Source of the DNA: Rhynochetos jubatus
Taxonomy: Eukaryota; Chordata; Aves; Eurypygiformes; Rhynochetidae
NCBI GenBank assembly: GCA_027574665.1
Contig: CM050666.1
Span: forward strand, 6,510,001-6,574,000
Length of the DNA: 64,000 nt
Direction of reading: 5' to 3'
The notes below the pieces were generated by a model that ran no database searches, was not told the origin of the DNA, and saw only the letters and a program-made list of their open reading frames with translations. A program made the position numbers and the translations under genes. Each line of letters starts with the position of its first letter. The first letter of the stretch is position 1. Below, piece by piece: positions 46,701 to 60,800 of the stretch.

Positions 46701-49700
46701 CCCCTCCAGTCCCATTCGCCTTACAGCTGCCCTGTGGACAATCTTGTTTGCTCACAGCTGTTGGCAACGTGTTACGTCCCATTTCCTGGGGCAACACAAG
46801 CAGGAGAATGGGGCATTTCTGTGAGACATCCTGTTCCTAAACTCTGCTATACCTTGCCTCGAGAAACAGAGGTATTAGCCCATGGCTGTGTCCTCTGGAG
46901 GAGATCTAAGGAAATGTGAAGATAGAACACCCTCCAAAGGCATCTGAGGCTCGTTGTCCTTGGTCTCTCATGTAGTTGAAAATGGGGTGGCCCCTGTGGA
47001 TACCTCCTGGCCCAGTTGTTCATCCCAGCACTTTTTGTCTAGGCTTAGAAATTTGCCAACTCTAAAATAACGGTGGGTTTGGTGCACAAAAGCAATTGTG
47101 AGGCGGCATCGGCGCTCAGAGCAGGGAGGATGCGGTCCCTCTGTGTTGTGCCTGCAGAGCACCGCCAGCCCATCAGTCCTGAGACATGTGTTTGCATAAA
47201 CCCCCCTGGCATCCCCACTCCATCCCCTCCTGCTAACTGAATAAGGATCACGTAGATGTTTCCTGAACGGGCTTTCGTAAGGCACTAATTTGATACACTC
47301 AGGGCATCTTCCTGTAGTGAATGATCCTGAGGTAGGGTAATTGCAGGTGAATTTGCATGGGGGGGGAACATGGGAGGAATAGGAGAAAATGCTTTTGTTC
47401 CTGTAAATTCTGAGTGTGTTGTGTTTGTTTACACTCCCTCTCTCCCCAGCTCCTACCTGTGCTGTGCTTTGAAGGTGGCTGCGTTCTTCCTCTCCTCCCC
47501 ACTGTTTTGGGGTATTTTTTCCATTTCCTCTTGTGCATCTGTTCTGCTGCTTTTTCATTTTTGCTTGCTTCTTGGCTGGTTTCTTCCCCTCTGCCCTATG
47601 TTCTCCAGCTTCCTGACAAGCCGCCTGCTGTGGTATGTGAGGGGGAAGCACTGCGGCCGGCCATATCTCTCTGCACTGGCATTCCGGGATGTGCTAGTTG
47701 ATTCCCTGTTGTTCCTTTGAGGGAGCCGTACAGGAGCGAGAAGGGAAGAGCAAGCAAAGAACAGCCCCAGGTCAGAGACTGAGAAGCTGGGTGAAGAGGT
47801 GGTGTGCAGGCAAGCAGGGCACTTTTGTTGAGGGATTTCCAAGAGGCTGCAGGTGACAGCTGTGGAGATGACGGCTCTTTTGGCTGAGCCCATGCTCCTC
47901 TCTGTGCTCCGCCCTTCTCCAGTGCTGCTATGGCAGTCCTGTATTTTTTCGCTCAGGCACTGCCTTTTTCTTTGTATCAGAGGAGTGTTTGACACAGGTG
48001 GCCTTCACAGTTTGTAGGCACTTCGCCACGGAGCTGAGGTCTTGCTCTTACTGCACTGATACGGTAGATGGGCTCAGGGTGAGAGGTGGGGAGGAGCATG
48101 GGCTTCGTGCACTTAAGGCTCACGCTGGAATCACAGCAGTGGTACCTACAGTCCTGAGCCTGGGCTTCCCCAGCACTGCCTACATCTGCTGCCTTGGCAG
48201 AGCTGCTTTCCCGTCCATGCCTACTCTCCGCATCTTTGCTTTCATCCTCAGGGGAGTAAAATCTTTGTAACCTTTGCCTTCCTGCCCTCTTCTTTCTTAC
48301 CTTTCACCTAAGAATCACATCCTAAAAGATCTGCTCAGCCACCAGCTTTAAAGCACGTTTTGGCCCTTGCCAACAGGTTCCCCATGCCGTGGCAGCCCCA
48401 GAACGCATCGCGTGACACTTTTCCGCGTGTCCCAGGATCCCTACAGCTGCCTTCCCCATGCTCCCTTCCAGCTGCTCTGTCCATCCCATCGGCACGTGCC
48501 AGGCTTAGTAGATCCTTGTTCCCAAAGGTCATCCTGAGCGTCTGAGAGCGTGGAAGATGGCTTCGTCCTAGATTTCCCGCTGCCATCACAACTTAAATCT
48601 TCAGTACATGAGTTTTTCCTTTACATCTGCAGTTTGTTTCAGCCAAGAGAGGAGACAGCACCGCTGTTCCGACGGACGGAAGGCCTCCAGCCTGGCTCCT
48701 TCCACGATAGTTTCTCTTTGGGAGTATCCCCTTGATCACAGACCCCTGTACTCTCATTTGGTGCTGGGAGTCAGGAAGTAGCTGCATCCCCGAGCCTTTC
48801 CACTTACGTACAGCGTTTCCTTCTGCTGTCTGGGGGAGCAGAAAAGCGCTGTCTAAAGGGCTTGCTTTGCTCTGAGCAAGTTGGATTTGCAGCACAGAGG
48901 CAATTGCTGTTCCTCTGAGGGAAGCCGTGGGGAAAAGGTAACTTCTGAAGCCTGGGAATTTGGGTTTGCCCTCACAGATCCAGAAACCCTGGGTTGTCAG
49001 AACCGCAGGCAGCAAACCACCGCTAACGTGCCAGTAAACAACAGACTAGGAAGCATCTGCCTTGCATTTCAACAGCATAAACTTGACATTTCACCCCTGA
49101 CTCTTTCTTTCTTTAGCTCCTTAAGGTTTGGTATTTACAGAAATGTTTCAGCCACTGCCTTGATGGGATTCAGCTCACAAAATGTCCATCTTGTCTCTGG
49201 TGACTGTCACGAGAGCCCCCTGTGCTTCATGGGGGAGCTCAGCGTTGCCGCCACGCTCCACGGTTGGAGGCTGTCACGGTGCAGAGGTGGCAGGGAGCCT
49301 TCGCGGGGATGAAGGAAAAGGAAAGGTGGGACCAACTTGGTGGCTCCAGCAGTCTAGTCCAGACCTCGCTTCCATCTCCACCCCCCCGGTGAAGCTGTAG
49401 ATGCAAAGCAGAATCTGGACTCAACGCGTGTGTTGATCGCTGTGTTTTGTGCCTGATGTGTTTGGTGCAGGCTGTTAGTGGCCAGGCTGCACAACAGAGG
49501 AAATAACCTCCAAAACACTGCCCTTCCTTAAGCCCCAGGTTTGGGCATCCAACTTGGAGTAATAATTCGGCAGCATTTGTACCGCAAGTGCAGTGTGTAG
49601 CTGTGTCTCCATTTTCCCTGATGACCCCTGAGGGTCATTTATACTTCAGTTTTGGGTTGTTAGGCTGGGACGGGATGCTTGGGCTGCAGGACAGGGAGCA

Positions 49701-50883
49701 GTGAGAGCTCCCTCTGCTGTCTGTGGGCTCTCAGGGTCCCCACTAATTTGGTCCCCACTCAGATTAAATGTTTTGCCAGGGTGGAGATGACTCTTGAAGC
49801 TGTTCGGATGACTGTAGAGGACCCCTACCAAATACAACTATTGCTGTTAAAATGCAAGGCCCAGCGCACCTCACAGCACCCTGTGAGTAGCTCTGCTGGC
49901 TTCTGTGGCACTGTGGGCATGGCCTCGGTGAACGTGAATTCAGGTTTGGAGCCGGTGTAACACACCACTGAGAAGCGACGGGCGTTGCAGTTTCGTGTTC
50001 CGCAGGGGATGGACAGGACTGGGGGACACTCACGCGAGAGGTGTACCCTGACGGGGGAACACCTCTGCTGTGTCATCCCAGGGGAGGCCAGAGAGAATAA
50101 AACCCTGTTCCAATCTGGGTGGAAAGCTCAGGTCTGTAAAACAGCTTGTTCTGTTGACCAATCCAGTCATTTGCTTAGGACAGGTTTCCCCACTCTTAAC
50201 GGAGAGACAATGATGAGACTGGATTGTCTTCACCAGGACGCTCCTCTCCAGGGTGACACTACTTGCCTCAGCATCAAGACTAAGGCCCTTAGAGAAGTGC
50301 TAAGGAGTCAGGTGGGAATGGGCCAACCACAAAGGATTTTTAAAATCAGCTAAGCAACTTAAGAGCAAAAGTGCCTAAAATTACTCTGAATGTTGGGCTT
50401 ATTAGCCAATCTTATTAGCCCAGGTCCTTATTTGTCCTGGTGTAGCCTGAAATTGTGGTGCCTTGCCAGTGTGCTTGCAGCAAGCTGGGCGACAACTCTA
50501 CTCTTTGGCTTGGACAGGTCAGTATGGCCTCTCACTTCATGTTTAGGAGGCCGCCTTCTTTTTCCTTTGGAGGCTCTTCCCCTTTGCTTGCTTTCTTTCT
50601 GGTTTTTTCCCCCAGCTTTTTCTCTGTGCAGACCAGATTCTGGAATTGTGCTCAGGAAGACATCCCTGTGCTTCTCAGCTGTAACATAATCGATCCTTTG
50701 TTATGGTATTTCAGCTAGGTGCCCCTGAAGGGTGAGCAACTCTGATCAGGAGCAACAAGACTCTCGCTCTGACTGTTCACTGTCCTGGCAGCTCATAAAA
50801 GTGCTGTTTTTCTCCACCTCAGTCAAAGTGCTAACATGTCCCAGCATGCACAAGACGTGGAGGCTCGATGAACCCAATGGGCT

Positions 50884-51036
50884 CATTGTTAAACAAGGTA
50901 AGTCATCCTAAGAGGCCAGGCATTAGATGGTTTTCATTGTTAAACAAGGTAAGTCATCCTAAGAGGCCAGGCATTAGATGGTTTTCATTGTTAAACAAGG
51001 TAAGTCATCCTAAGAGGCCAGGCATTAGATGGTTTT
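50884..51036 (+). repeat. three perfect head-to-tail copies of a 51-bp unit
   Basis: A 51-bp unit beginning CATTGTTAAACAAGGTAAGT repeats three times without a visible mismatch (starts at 50,884, 50,935 and 50,986), though the first copy begins in sequence that is only partly shared. Each copy contains CAAG|GTAAGT, a perfect U1 splice-donor consensus. The period is divisible by three, so the + frame stays open across all copies as a 17-residue repeat (core SLLNKVSHPKRPGIRWF) within a 77-codon open frame at 50,868-51,101. No homologous protein is recognised. The identity between copies indicates a recent duplication, or an assembly artefact. Confidence 0.9.
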
Positions 51037-51907
51037 CAATGCTTCCCTCTGCTGTTTGTCAAGGATCAGGCAGTGAGGTGATGTGGCAGAACAGTCCATA
51101 GCATGAATGGAAAACACTGTGTTCCAGCCCTCTGTAAAGGCCCAAGAATAGTCGCCTTGGTGCTTCCTGTGTCTGGTTGACACTGAACCATCAAAGAGAC
51201 TTTTTCTGTGGGTTAAATTGAGCTCTCTGCATTTGAGAAGGGAAATAATATTTTAAAGTATTTCTTTTGCTGCTAAGTTTTGCTGCTGCTTTGCTAGCAG
51301 CTGTACACATTGAACAAGCTAAAAAAGAATACAGTGTAAAAAAATTAGGCACAGAAATAAGACAAAGGGATGACAACCAATGTGATTGTGGTTCATCCAG
51401 ACCATATGAAAGCGGTGAATTTTAAGCAGGCAGCTGAGAGAAAAAATGGTAGTGATTTTAGTTGTTTTGTTGCAATGTATGAAAGTAAGTGAGAACATAC
51501 TTATAGGTCAGGCATACGTGGGTGAGGGAGGCTGAATCACTGGCAAATCAGAGGCAGGAGGAAAGAGTGGGATGCGGAGGTCTGAACTGGGAAGGGTTAT
51601 TGCCTGGGACATGAATATTTTGTCTAATACGTAAGGAGATGGAAAGGTGAAGAAAGGCCACAGGCATAGTAATTATTTGCAAATTGCACTATGTCATCTT
51701 TCCCTCTGCCCAGCTTTAGCCATTGTTTGGTGCAGGCAGCAACACATGTGCATGCTACATCCATCCATCTTCGTGATAGCTGGGTTAAATTGCACAATCA
51801 TCATCAATACCATTTGCAGGCAGCTCTTCTTGCTGCTCCCAGCCTCCGGCCACTAATGTGTGGCTCCAGGGTCTGGGCGCTAACATTTGGAAACCGTGGT
51901 GGTCAGT

Positions 51908-51928
51908 GGGGGGGTGTGTGTGTGTGTA
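51908..51928. repeat. short (TG)n microsatellite
   Basis: About seven TG dinucleotides follow a G-run. This is simple-sequence DNA with no other signal. Confidence 0.85.
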
Positions 51929-53977
51929 GTTTTATGCTGCTGCTCTCACCCTTTTATTCCATCATCCTGCTAAATCACTGTGTTGTAAGTAAGCATTCTT
52001 CTAGGACTGGTAATTCAAGATCTTGTGATTCAGCATGACTACAGAATGGTTCTTTGTACCTGGAAGGAGTGAGGAATGCTTCCACTAAGACTTTGCTTCT
52101 AGCCTTGGAGAGAACTTCCGCACCGAAAACTACAGCTTTGTGTACACAAAGCCTCCCAGGTAGTTTGGTAGTGGTTTCTAAAGAGGGCTTGCTTACGGTG
52201 GAAAATCACACTATGCTAGAAGGAAGCTTTGAAGACCTGTAGTAGTCAACATGAAATTAAGCACATAATGTGCACAGAGAAGCATGGAGCAGCAGATGCG
52301 ATAGTGTATCCTATTATTTTTGTACACTGAATGCAAGGTCCGAGTGAATCTCCTCAGTGTTGCGGTCCCTCAGACCACAGCCTCACTTGGCATTGTTTTG
52401 CAGTGCTGAGAAGCCCTTTGGTGTAATTGCTTCTTCCCTCCCAAAGCCTGAACATCTGGATTTATGGTGACAAAAGCAATCCAGCAAGGAAGGAAATGAC
52501 AAAGGGTACCCCTGCGTGTTAGAAAAGAGGCTGGGTATGGTCTGAGTCACAGCACGTTGTAAGAGGCACCCTGGCATCCCCCAGCTGTCCCATCCCACCC
52601 TAACAGTAACACTGCTGCTCTCCGCTGTTGGCAACCGCTGCTCACAGCGACTGCTTCTCAGCATAAACATCTTTAAAAGCCCCTCTGCCATCATCTTTAA
52701 ACGGGGATCCACCAGCCACTCCGTGGGAACTGTTGATATTAACCTGTACCATTCTGCCCTAATATCAGTTAATTAATACACTTTATATGGTTTAGGTGCA
52801 TGGCTGTTAATTCTCACCTACCGCTGCCCACTTCTCTGGGGAGAATGTACAACCCTTGTGTTACAGGATCATAAAAAATCCTATAGCTGGAGGGGATGCA
52901 GCAGTAACTGTCTTCCTGGGACAGTGATGAATTCTGGGGCCTCTTGAGGGAGCCATCTGGACCCTACTTGCACATCTGCACCTCTGCTTGAAGAGCCTGA
53001 TCATGCTCTGCTGAGTCAGGAGGGGAAGCTGGATGGGTAGGTAAGCATATATGTGCTCTTTGCTGGTTTTTTGGATGCACACAGGAGGAGGAGCTGTGCT
53101 GGAGCGGCTTCCTGGGGCACAGCCTGGCTTGATGGAGGCTTTCAAAAATTATTATTTTATTTTATTCAGTTCCTGGAACTGAGCTGATGCTGGTAGTTGT
53201 CGTTATGTGGCAACTGGGAGGAACTGAACGGAGCATCAACATGTTTGTGAGTGACGTGGTTGTGACTGCTTCCCATTGTGGAACAAAAGTTGTAAAAGGT
53301 GAGTAAGCAGGTAGTAGAACATGGATATGAAGCCTTTATAGACCCTCTTTTGCCTTTTTCCATGTAGTGCCTTTTTTTCTGCTACCACTGACAAAGGGGA
53401 ACGAAGGTGCCGTTATTGTCACCAAATGCTATGAGTAGCCTGTCTGATCAGTTAGAGATCTGATCTGGTAAGGAGGCTCTGGGCTAGCAGTTCATGGGAC
53501 AATGTGCTATCCCAGCTCTTTATCCCCGCATGCCCCATCACACACCCCTGCCACACACGTATTCCCTGCTCCCCTCTTTCTTACTTCTGTGGTGGACCAT
53601 GCCTTGCAGATGATGTGTCCAGGGAGCTTGTGTGACGTTTCCGTCCTGTTCACATGACTCTGGGAATGTTTGTCCCCTCACCAGTTGTTTCTGAGATCCT
53701 GTGAAAATGTATGGTGTGAGGCAAGTGGAAATCTCCAGACATGCGAAGGAAGGGAGCTATGTGTTGTTTCAAAAAGCATTTCTTTCTGGTGTGTGAAAAG
53801 AAGGGTCCCTTGTTCAGGGTCTTTCTCACCCAGAAACAGTTGTTTCCTGGAGAAAAGCAAGCTCTAGTGCTCATATTGTTGCTAGTGATTTTGTCAAGTA
53901 TTCCCCCCAGAGATCCTACGTACCTTTGATGGAGGCTCATTTGTGTGTTGGCTGCCTCCATCCCCATCAGTGGCGCT

Positions 53978-53998
53978 TTCTCTCTCTCTCTCGCTCGC
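53978..53998. repeat. short (TC)n microsatellite
   Basis: Pure TC repeats pass into a TCGC variant. This is simple-sequence DNA. Confidence 0.85.
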
Positions 53999-54800
53999 TT
54001 CTCCCGTTGCCTCCCACCCCTACCAACTTTAAACGGCATCTTTTGAATAATCTTTGTTGACACAAGCTGCCTTAGCTGTTGTTGCTGCAGGGGTTGGGAA
54101 GGCTCCTCAAGCAAGGAATGTTCAGTCCTTGGGGTCATGGAAACCAGCCAGGAATTTCTGCTCTCCCATTCCCAGGGGCATGAGGAGCCTGCAGAGGAAA
54201 ACCAAAGGTGACCATTTCCTCAGTTTAAATGTCGTTGACCTGAATTGGAAATGTTTTCCAAGACTTCATAAGATCAAGAGAGCAGTTTTGGAAATATGAC
54301 TGATATCTTGATGGAGGAGAAGTGGTGATCATTTCAAATTATAGAGTCCTATAATACAACACAGGAAATCATCGTTCAAAAAAGAAAGCATTGAAAGCAC
54401 TGTCTCTTTCAAACCTTCAGAGCTTTTTTTCCTGCCACTTGGTACGTGTGTGTGGCTTGTCCCGTGACAGAGCTGGATGTTAAATGGCCAGGTATTGTTT
54501 CTTGCATGTATGAACACAAAATATCAAGATAGGCTAAGAAGTTAGCTATATGCCGTATGCTCAGCGAGGATAGTGTGTTCCTCAGGAGAAAGGAGGTGAC
54601 AGTGGGACTAAAGCTGTCTCTTTTTTAAAGACTGATATCTTAAGAGCTCTCATGGGAGGAAGGACATGTTCAACCTAATAGGATAATGGAATAATATGTT
54701 GAACATATCAGCTTTGACACAGACCAGCTGGTGGCTGTAGACACAAATAACCTAAGGAAAACAAATTTGAAATGTTTCAGGAAATGGCTATATGCATGCA

Positions 54801-54832
54801 GGGGGAGGGGGGTGGGGGTGGGGCAGGAGGGT
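54801..54832 (+). other. G-quadruplex-forming tract
   Basis: On the + strand, runs of 5, 6, 5 and 4 guanines are separated by single A or T bases, followed by further short G-runs. Four long G-runs with one-base loops are the classic requirement for a very stable DNA quadruplex. Confidence 0.75.
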
Positions 54833-57800
54833 GCCTTGTGTGTAAAAGAAAAAAGATTAAAGCCCCTCTTTTTGGCTCTGGGAGGAGTGTCTCACTTATT
54901 CCTGGAAAGGACTACATTCCATCCTTAACGATGGTTGGGGCTATAAATTTAGTACTGTCTTCTCTGGACCCACAGAACTCTGCACTGTGAGGTTGGGCTA
55001 AAGGTCCAGTATGGAGTCTAGCTGGTAAACAGAAAAATCCTCAAAACCAAACAAAATACCTTCCAACAGTTACTGTTGGAAATTTCCTCAGAAATTATTC
55101 ATACGGTAACTATTGCTCAGCACGAAAATGATCTCCACCCATAGGTCCTTCACAATCCCTTCGCTTCCTTCTTTCTGCTGCCTCTGTGTTCCTAGTCCAT
55201 CTTGTCTTTTCACCTCTGTCCAACTAGTTTAAATTCCAGTCTCTGCAGACTGTTCTCCAGCAATGAAATGGTTAACATGGACTTTCTATTTTTTTCTTTT
55301 TTTCCTTCACAAAGCCAGTCTTCATGTTTGGGAGCCCAGTGAGATACCTGCGTGGAAGGTAATTACTCTTCTCAGAGCCTTGATCTCAGGCTCTCTGGAC
55401 TTCGCAGATGCTGTTTCAGCTGCTCCATTCTGTTCACGTGTGGATTATTTCCTTTGAACCTGTGAAAGATAGAAATGTACCTCTCTTTCTAAATTAAAGC
55501 TCAGATTCTGAACTGGAGCACGGCAGGCAAACCACGACCAGTTGGTGGATGAATACTTAACCATACAGATAATATGATTCTCTTGGTGTCTCTCTCAAGT
55601 CAAGAGTTGCGTGTTGTGTCTTCAGGCAACATGCAAGTCTGTTCTGTGCTTACAGTCCAGCTGGCCAAATTTCGGTACGTTGTGTGATTCCCAAGGTTCC
55701 CAAGAACTTGAAGAGGCCAATCAGTCCTCCCCTTCTCCCCTTGGTCGCTGCAGATGCACTCTTGCCGTGATCCACATGCTCTCTCTCTTTTAAAAGTCTT
55801 AAGCTCATGCCATGACGAGTCAGCGAGCCTTCGTATGTGCTCAAGCAGGACAGCAGAATGTGTTACACTCTTCATAAACGCAGCTTCCTTCGTCCTCGTT
55901 TGCCAGCAGCATGTCAGCAGCAAGTATCACTTTCTTTCGCAAGAATGGCTTTGGTAAAAGGTACACTAATGAGATATGCTCCATTGACAAGTTATTTCTG
56001 GCACAGACAGAGCTGGAAGGAAGTCAGCATTACACACAGACACTCTTTGGCCTGGGAAGGTCTGAGAACCCTTTAAATACTTGGCTCAGAAATGGCTCTT
56101 TTCCTTTTATCTAGGAGATTTTTGCTTTCCTGTTAAGTTAATTAAACTTCTGTTTTGTCTTCCTCATGTCCTTTTGCCAGCATCTAGCCTTTTCATGAAG
56201 ACACGAGTTCAATAACCATCATTTATAGCATCAAGCTTAGGTTACTACTGTTTGTTTGCCAAGCGCAGCTGCAACCGTCTGCCCAGTTTCACGTGTTGCT
56301 GCGAGCCAGATACTGGCCTTCACTACACAAACGTGCCGTTGAGGCCTCACAGTGTCCCTTCCGTGAGCTGTCCTTAAAAGACGGTATGTGTTGTCATCTT
56401 CCCGCTTCTCAGAAAAAAGGGCTTGTTTACACTGTACAACTGATTTGGGTTGCAGTGGAGTCTGTGGTTCACGTGAAATCTTACTTCTGGTTAGCACCTT
56501 GTATGGATATCCTTACTCTGGAATAGGACTATGTTGCACAAAAATAAATTCTAAATTATTTTGAAGCAGAAGTTTCCAGACTGGGTATCAATGTAACTCC
56601 CTGGGCATAAAAGCCCTGAATGCCTGAAATCTTGAGAGGCTTGTTTCTGAGTGTCTGGGGATGTACATCAACTCGTTGGACAAATTCAACTGAAGGGTTG
56701 AAGCCCCCTCTCCCACTTAGCATAAAGCTCTGCTCCCACATCATGTCGCAGCAGAGACATCCCGCAGATGCTCCCTTCTTTTCCCTTCCCTGCCACCCAA
56801 ATCGGCACTGGAGCCCAGGTTACTTCTGGGCTGTGGGAACAGTGAGTTGAATAGCTGTGGCAGCAGACTAATGGGAGAGCGTTTTAATATGGACAATGTT
56901 CGGTCTTTGGGCCAGTCCCTGCAATCGGCACTGGAGGTTGTTTTTTGACAGTGCCTGTATGAAGAGATCTAAGAGGTTTTCCATAATAATCCTAGTGGGT
57001 TTAGGGTCTCATCCTTTGTGAGAGACAGGTTTTATTATGATCTCTTCATTCACAGCTTGAATGCCATCCAAGAAATGCAAGACGTTGACTGCTAGTGGAT
57101 GTTGTTATTCCCTTTGTGCCGCCAAGTGTGAAACTAAAGATTAATGTAGCCCTTTATTGACTGCTGCCTGCGGGCTTTGACCTGCCTGAAGAATACTCAG
57201 TGCCTATCCTAAAAGGTGTTCGGTTCAGTGGGCAGGCTGTAGAAACAAACCTCTTCCTCCTCCTTCTTGAGTTGCTTTGATCAACACCAACCCCATGTAT
57301 TTGAGAGCCAGTGGTGTACTGAATCGTTTACTACTGCTAGCCAAGCTGATAGTCAAAGCTGTCTCACCTATAAAATAATGGGGTTTGGGCCACCTAATAA
57401 CTGACAGCTTTTTTTTGCATGAAATAAATTTTCAGTGATTTTTTTTCCTTCCTTTTTTTTTTTTTTGTCTCCCCCCCATGAGGGCCTTAGGCTCTTGTAT
57501 TCTGCATTTGTTTTTAATTTGGATGGCTCGGAGGTAGTTTTGGGGGATTTCTTTACACTCAAATCCTTTATAGAAGGCTAAATGTTCCCATCACTTTCTA
57601 TATGATGTCCCTAACAAGCTTATCAAATGCTTTTTCAAAGTTTATAGAATTCACAGAGCTTCCACTCAGAGGGGACTCCTTGAGGATTTTCAAGCTAGCC
57701 ATGCGATAAATTCAAGATGGTCTTTCTCAAAATCAGATTATTTAATCCTAAATTAGATGTCTGCTAATTCCAGTCTCTAACAATATTCTTGCCAGGAATC

Positions 57801-60800
57801 TGGCCATATAGCAACATCATGTTCCAGACTTTGCCTCATCTCTCCTGCTCTTACACTGTGAAATAGCTGATTTCTGCAAGGCTGAAACAAAAGATCTTTC
57901 TCTTACTATGAGGGGAGGGACACCTTCCTCTTCCCAGTTTATACCTAAGATTCATTCATTTTGGTATAGCCTACTACCCGCTTTGATGAAGGATTAGAAC
58001 ACTCTATTTATAGTAGGTGCTTAAAGACCGGGCTTCCTGAACCCGTGGAAAACAAATGCGCCACCTTTTATTCTTTTGTTCTTTTAATAAACCGTCCGTG
58101 AGATTCTTCCCCTCCACTCCTTTCCTGCTGGTTTACTTGCATTCTTATATGTTCAGTGTTTTTCTCTTCTGTCTTTGTTCCAGTTTATCAGCAATTTACA
58201 CACAGTTGTTTCCCAGACTCCACGATTTCAACAGCAAAAAATAACGCTGACCTTTTGAGCCCATGAGCAATCTTCTTGGTGGTAATTTAGCAGAAAGTTG
58301 GAGTAACGAACAAGAACACTGCTCTTAAATGTTAAAACATTAAATGTGTTTTATGAGTGTTTATTACTTCTTTAATGCACTTCCTGCGCACCAGGGAGAT
58401 AGCCATATTCCAGGGAAGGATGAAGGTTTTAATTGACAAATGCGGTCAATCTGTGAACCTCTTCTGGTTTAAAGATACGTTTTCAGGTGTGGTTGAGTCA
58501 AAGCAAGCAAGGAGGGCATTTGTAGTGAGGAGGGAGGGGAAGGTGACTGAAAACTTACGTTTCACTCCCTTTGCTTGGGGCTGCTCAGGGACTGCTTTGG
58601 TCCCAGGCATGGCCGAGAGCAGGCAAAATGTATTGTCAACAATAAACTTCCTCAGTTTTCAGCCTCTTCCCCACACCCAGCCTTCAGAACGGCAGGAAGC
58701 CAAAAGCAGATGACACAAAGCCAACAATGAGGTTTATAATTTGGCTCTCCTACTCTATAGGTGATTGTACCTGTGGCTTTAGCAAAGTCCACGGGAAAGG
58801 CAGGAAACCTAAATGCAAACCAGAATTTTTCCATCCATACCAAAATTCTCAACTTCACTTTGGCTTAAGTTTAAATATAGACCCATCTCTAAAACTGATA
58901 AGAATACTTTTAAAGATTTAAGTAGAATTAGGAAAAGAGCTCTTTGTCTGTAATCAGTGTAAAGGCCAAAAAGTCTCCAACCCCCCACCAAAACAGGTTA
59001 GAAAGGAAGTTTACCATCTTCCTTCTTTTAGCTGTGCATTAAGTAGCATGAAGCTAGTGTTTTATCTTCCCCCTGTATTTTAGGCCTGTCTCCTCTCTTA
59101 CAACTTTTACTGTGCTAATCACCCTTCACTGCCTGTCTTACACTTGAAGTGTTTTGAATCAAGTATCTTCCAAGACGATTCTTTCATATCTCTATCTGAA
59201 GCAAGGGAACCTGTGTTTGAGGTGAAGCAATGTAAAGTCTATTTCAGTGATGTATTTTGCAGAACGATAGAAGGTCATTTGAAAGGGTGTTGCAGCATCT
59301 AGAAAGCAAGTTTACACAAAGCATCAATATCCTGTGGTCTTGCAGGGAACATCTGGGTCCACGTCCACCTGAATCTTTGACAGGTGTTAATAACAACCAG
59401 CATGACTGTGGGTGATCTGAGACAGTTACTGCATTAGGGACAAAAATTAATTTAATTAGCTGCTTTGGGGTATGCTGTGTGACCCATTTCAAGGAATGAC
59501 AGGAGAAGGAGGTGTCTGGAAACATGATTTGCATGACAATAGCAGGGTCTGTAAGAAGGTGGGTGTTTCAGAGGGAATAAAGGTACATACTACTAGTTTA
59601 GGAAGGAAGGACAGAAATGCTGCCTACAACCCTGCCTACTAGCCCTGATACGTGATGCTGTTCAGCCTTCGCTCCTATCTTGGGTTACAGTGGAAAGACT
59701 GTTTGTTTGTTTAAATCTTTTCTTGAGTCTTTCCCAATTTTAGCCTGAACTCTAGATATTTGGCTCTTAAATTCATTCTCCAGGGTGCTTCTGACTAATG
59801 CCACGGTGCTATTGTGGGGTTTTACAGGAACTCTTGGGAACAGCCTTGCAGCACAGAGTGTGTGGACCAGTATTATCAAATCCCAGTTTTAGCTCTGAGA
59901 TCATAATCTGTGCAGCACAGGGTTTCAACACAGAGGCACACATGAACTGCTTCCTGTACAGACTACACTGTGTGGTCCTGACTTCTATATCCGACCTTCT
60001 GGACCACCCTGACTGAGGGCGATAGAGATGAAAAGCGCGCACACTTCTGAACTGTTCGTAGGAATTTTCCCTTGTTTTAAAGAACTTTTGTTCCATAAAA
60101 TACTTATTTTGCTCTAATCCAGTTATCACAGCCTGGGTTCATACCAAAAGGTTCAGCTGTTTCCCAAAATAATCACTTGGTCCAGGTATTGCAGAACTGG
60201 GAAGAAGTTTAAATACAGAAGTTTGAAGAAGTCAAAGCCAGAACTGGGATCCGAATTCAAGCATCATACTTAACAGATAATTGCAATGAGTGAGGTGGAA
60301 CATTCAGACTTAAATTCAAGCTCTCTAATATGCTTTCTCTGGGATATGGAAGGCATTTTCCTTTATTAGGTTACTTTCCTGCTCAACATTAACATTTCAT
60401 GCTTTGAAGGTTTATTGTGTTGGCTAGAGTTATACCTTTATATACCCGTAATCCCTACGGAATAGCCTGATCTCCTTTCATCGTCAGTAATTCTAGGCTT
60501 GTCATTTCCTATTCACGCAGTCTGGACCTCACTGCGTTGTTGCAGGATGGTTGATAGGCTGCACAGGAAATGTACTGTTTTTTCAGGTCTCGACTGTTCG
60601 TGAGTATTCTTTTCAGGGGCTTCAGTTTTATTGCCATGAAGTCCATTTCCTACATGTAGTACAATTTAGTAAATTACAAACAAACAAGGCACCAATAGAG
60701 AAGTCAGTGAAAGTTCACACTAAGAATAGAAGCTTGAAGAGAAAAGTTCAGTTATGTGACCTTCTTCAGGAGCTGGATACAAAATAGACCTGCTGTTTTT

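Noticed and set aside
46968-47651. 227-codon open frame on the minus strand, Lys/Gln-rich
   Set aside because: It is the complement of a pyrimidine-rich tract; composition explains the Lys/Gln/Arg bias and no family resemblance is seen.
52861-52900. Possible CR1 3'-end remnant (AGGATCATAAAAAATCCTAT)
   Set aside because: The similarity is too short and lacks the TAGTCCAAC block that marks the clear CR1 copies elsewhere in the window.
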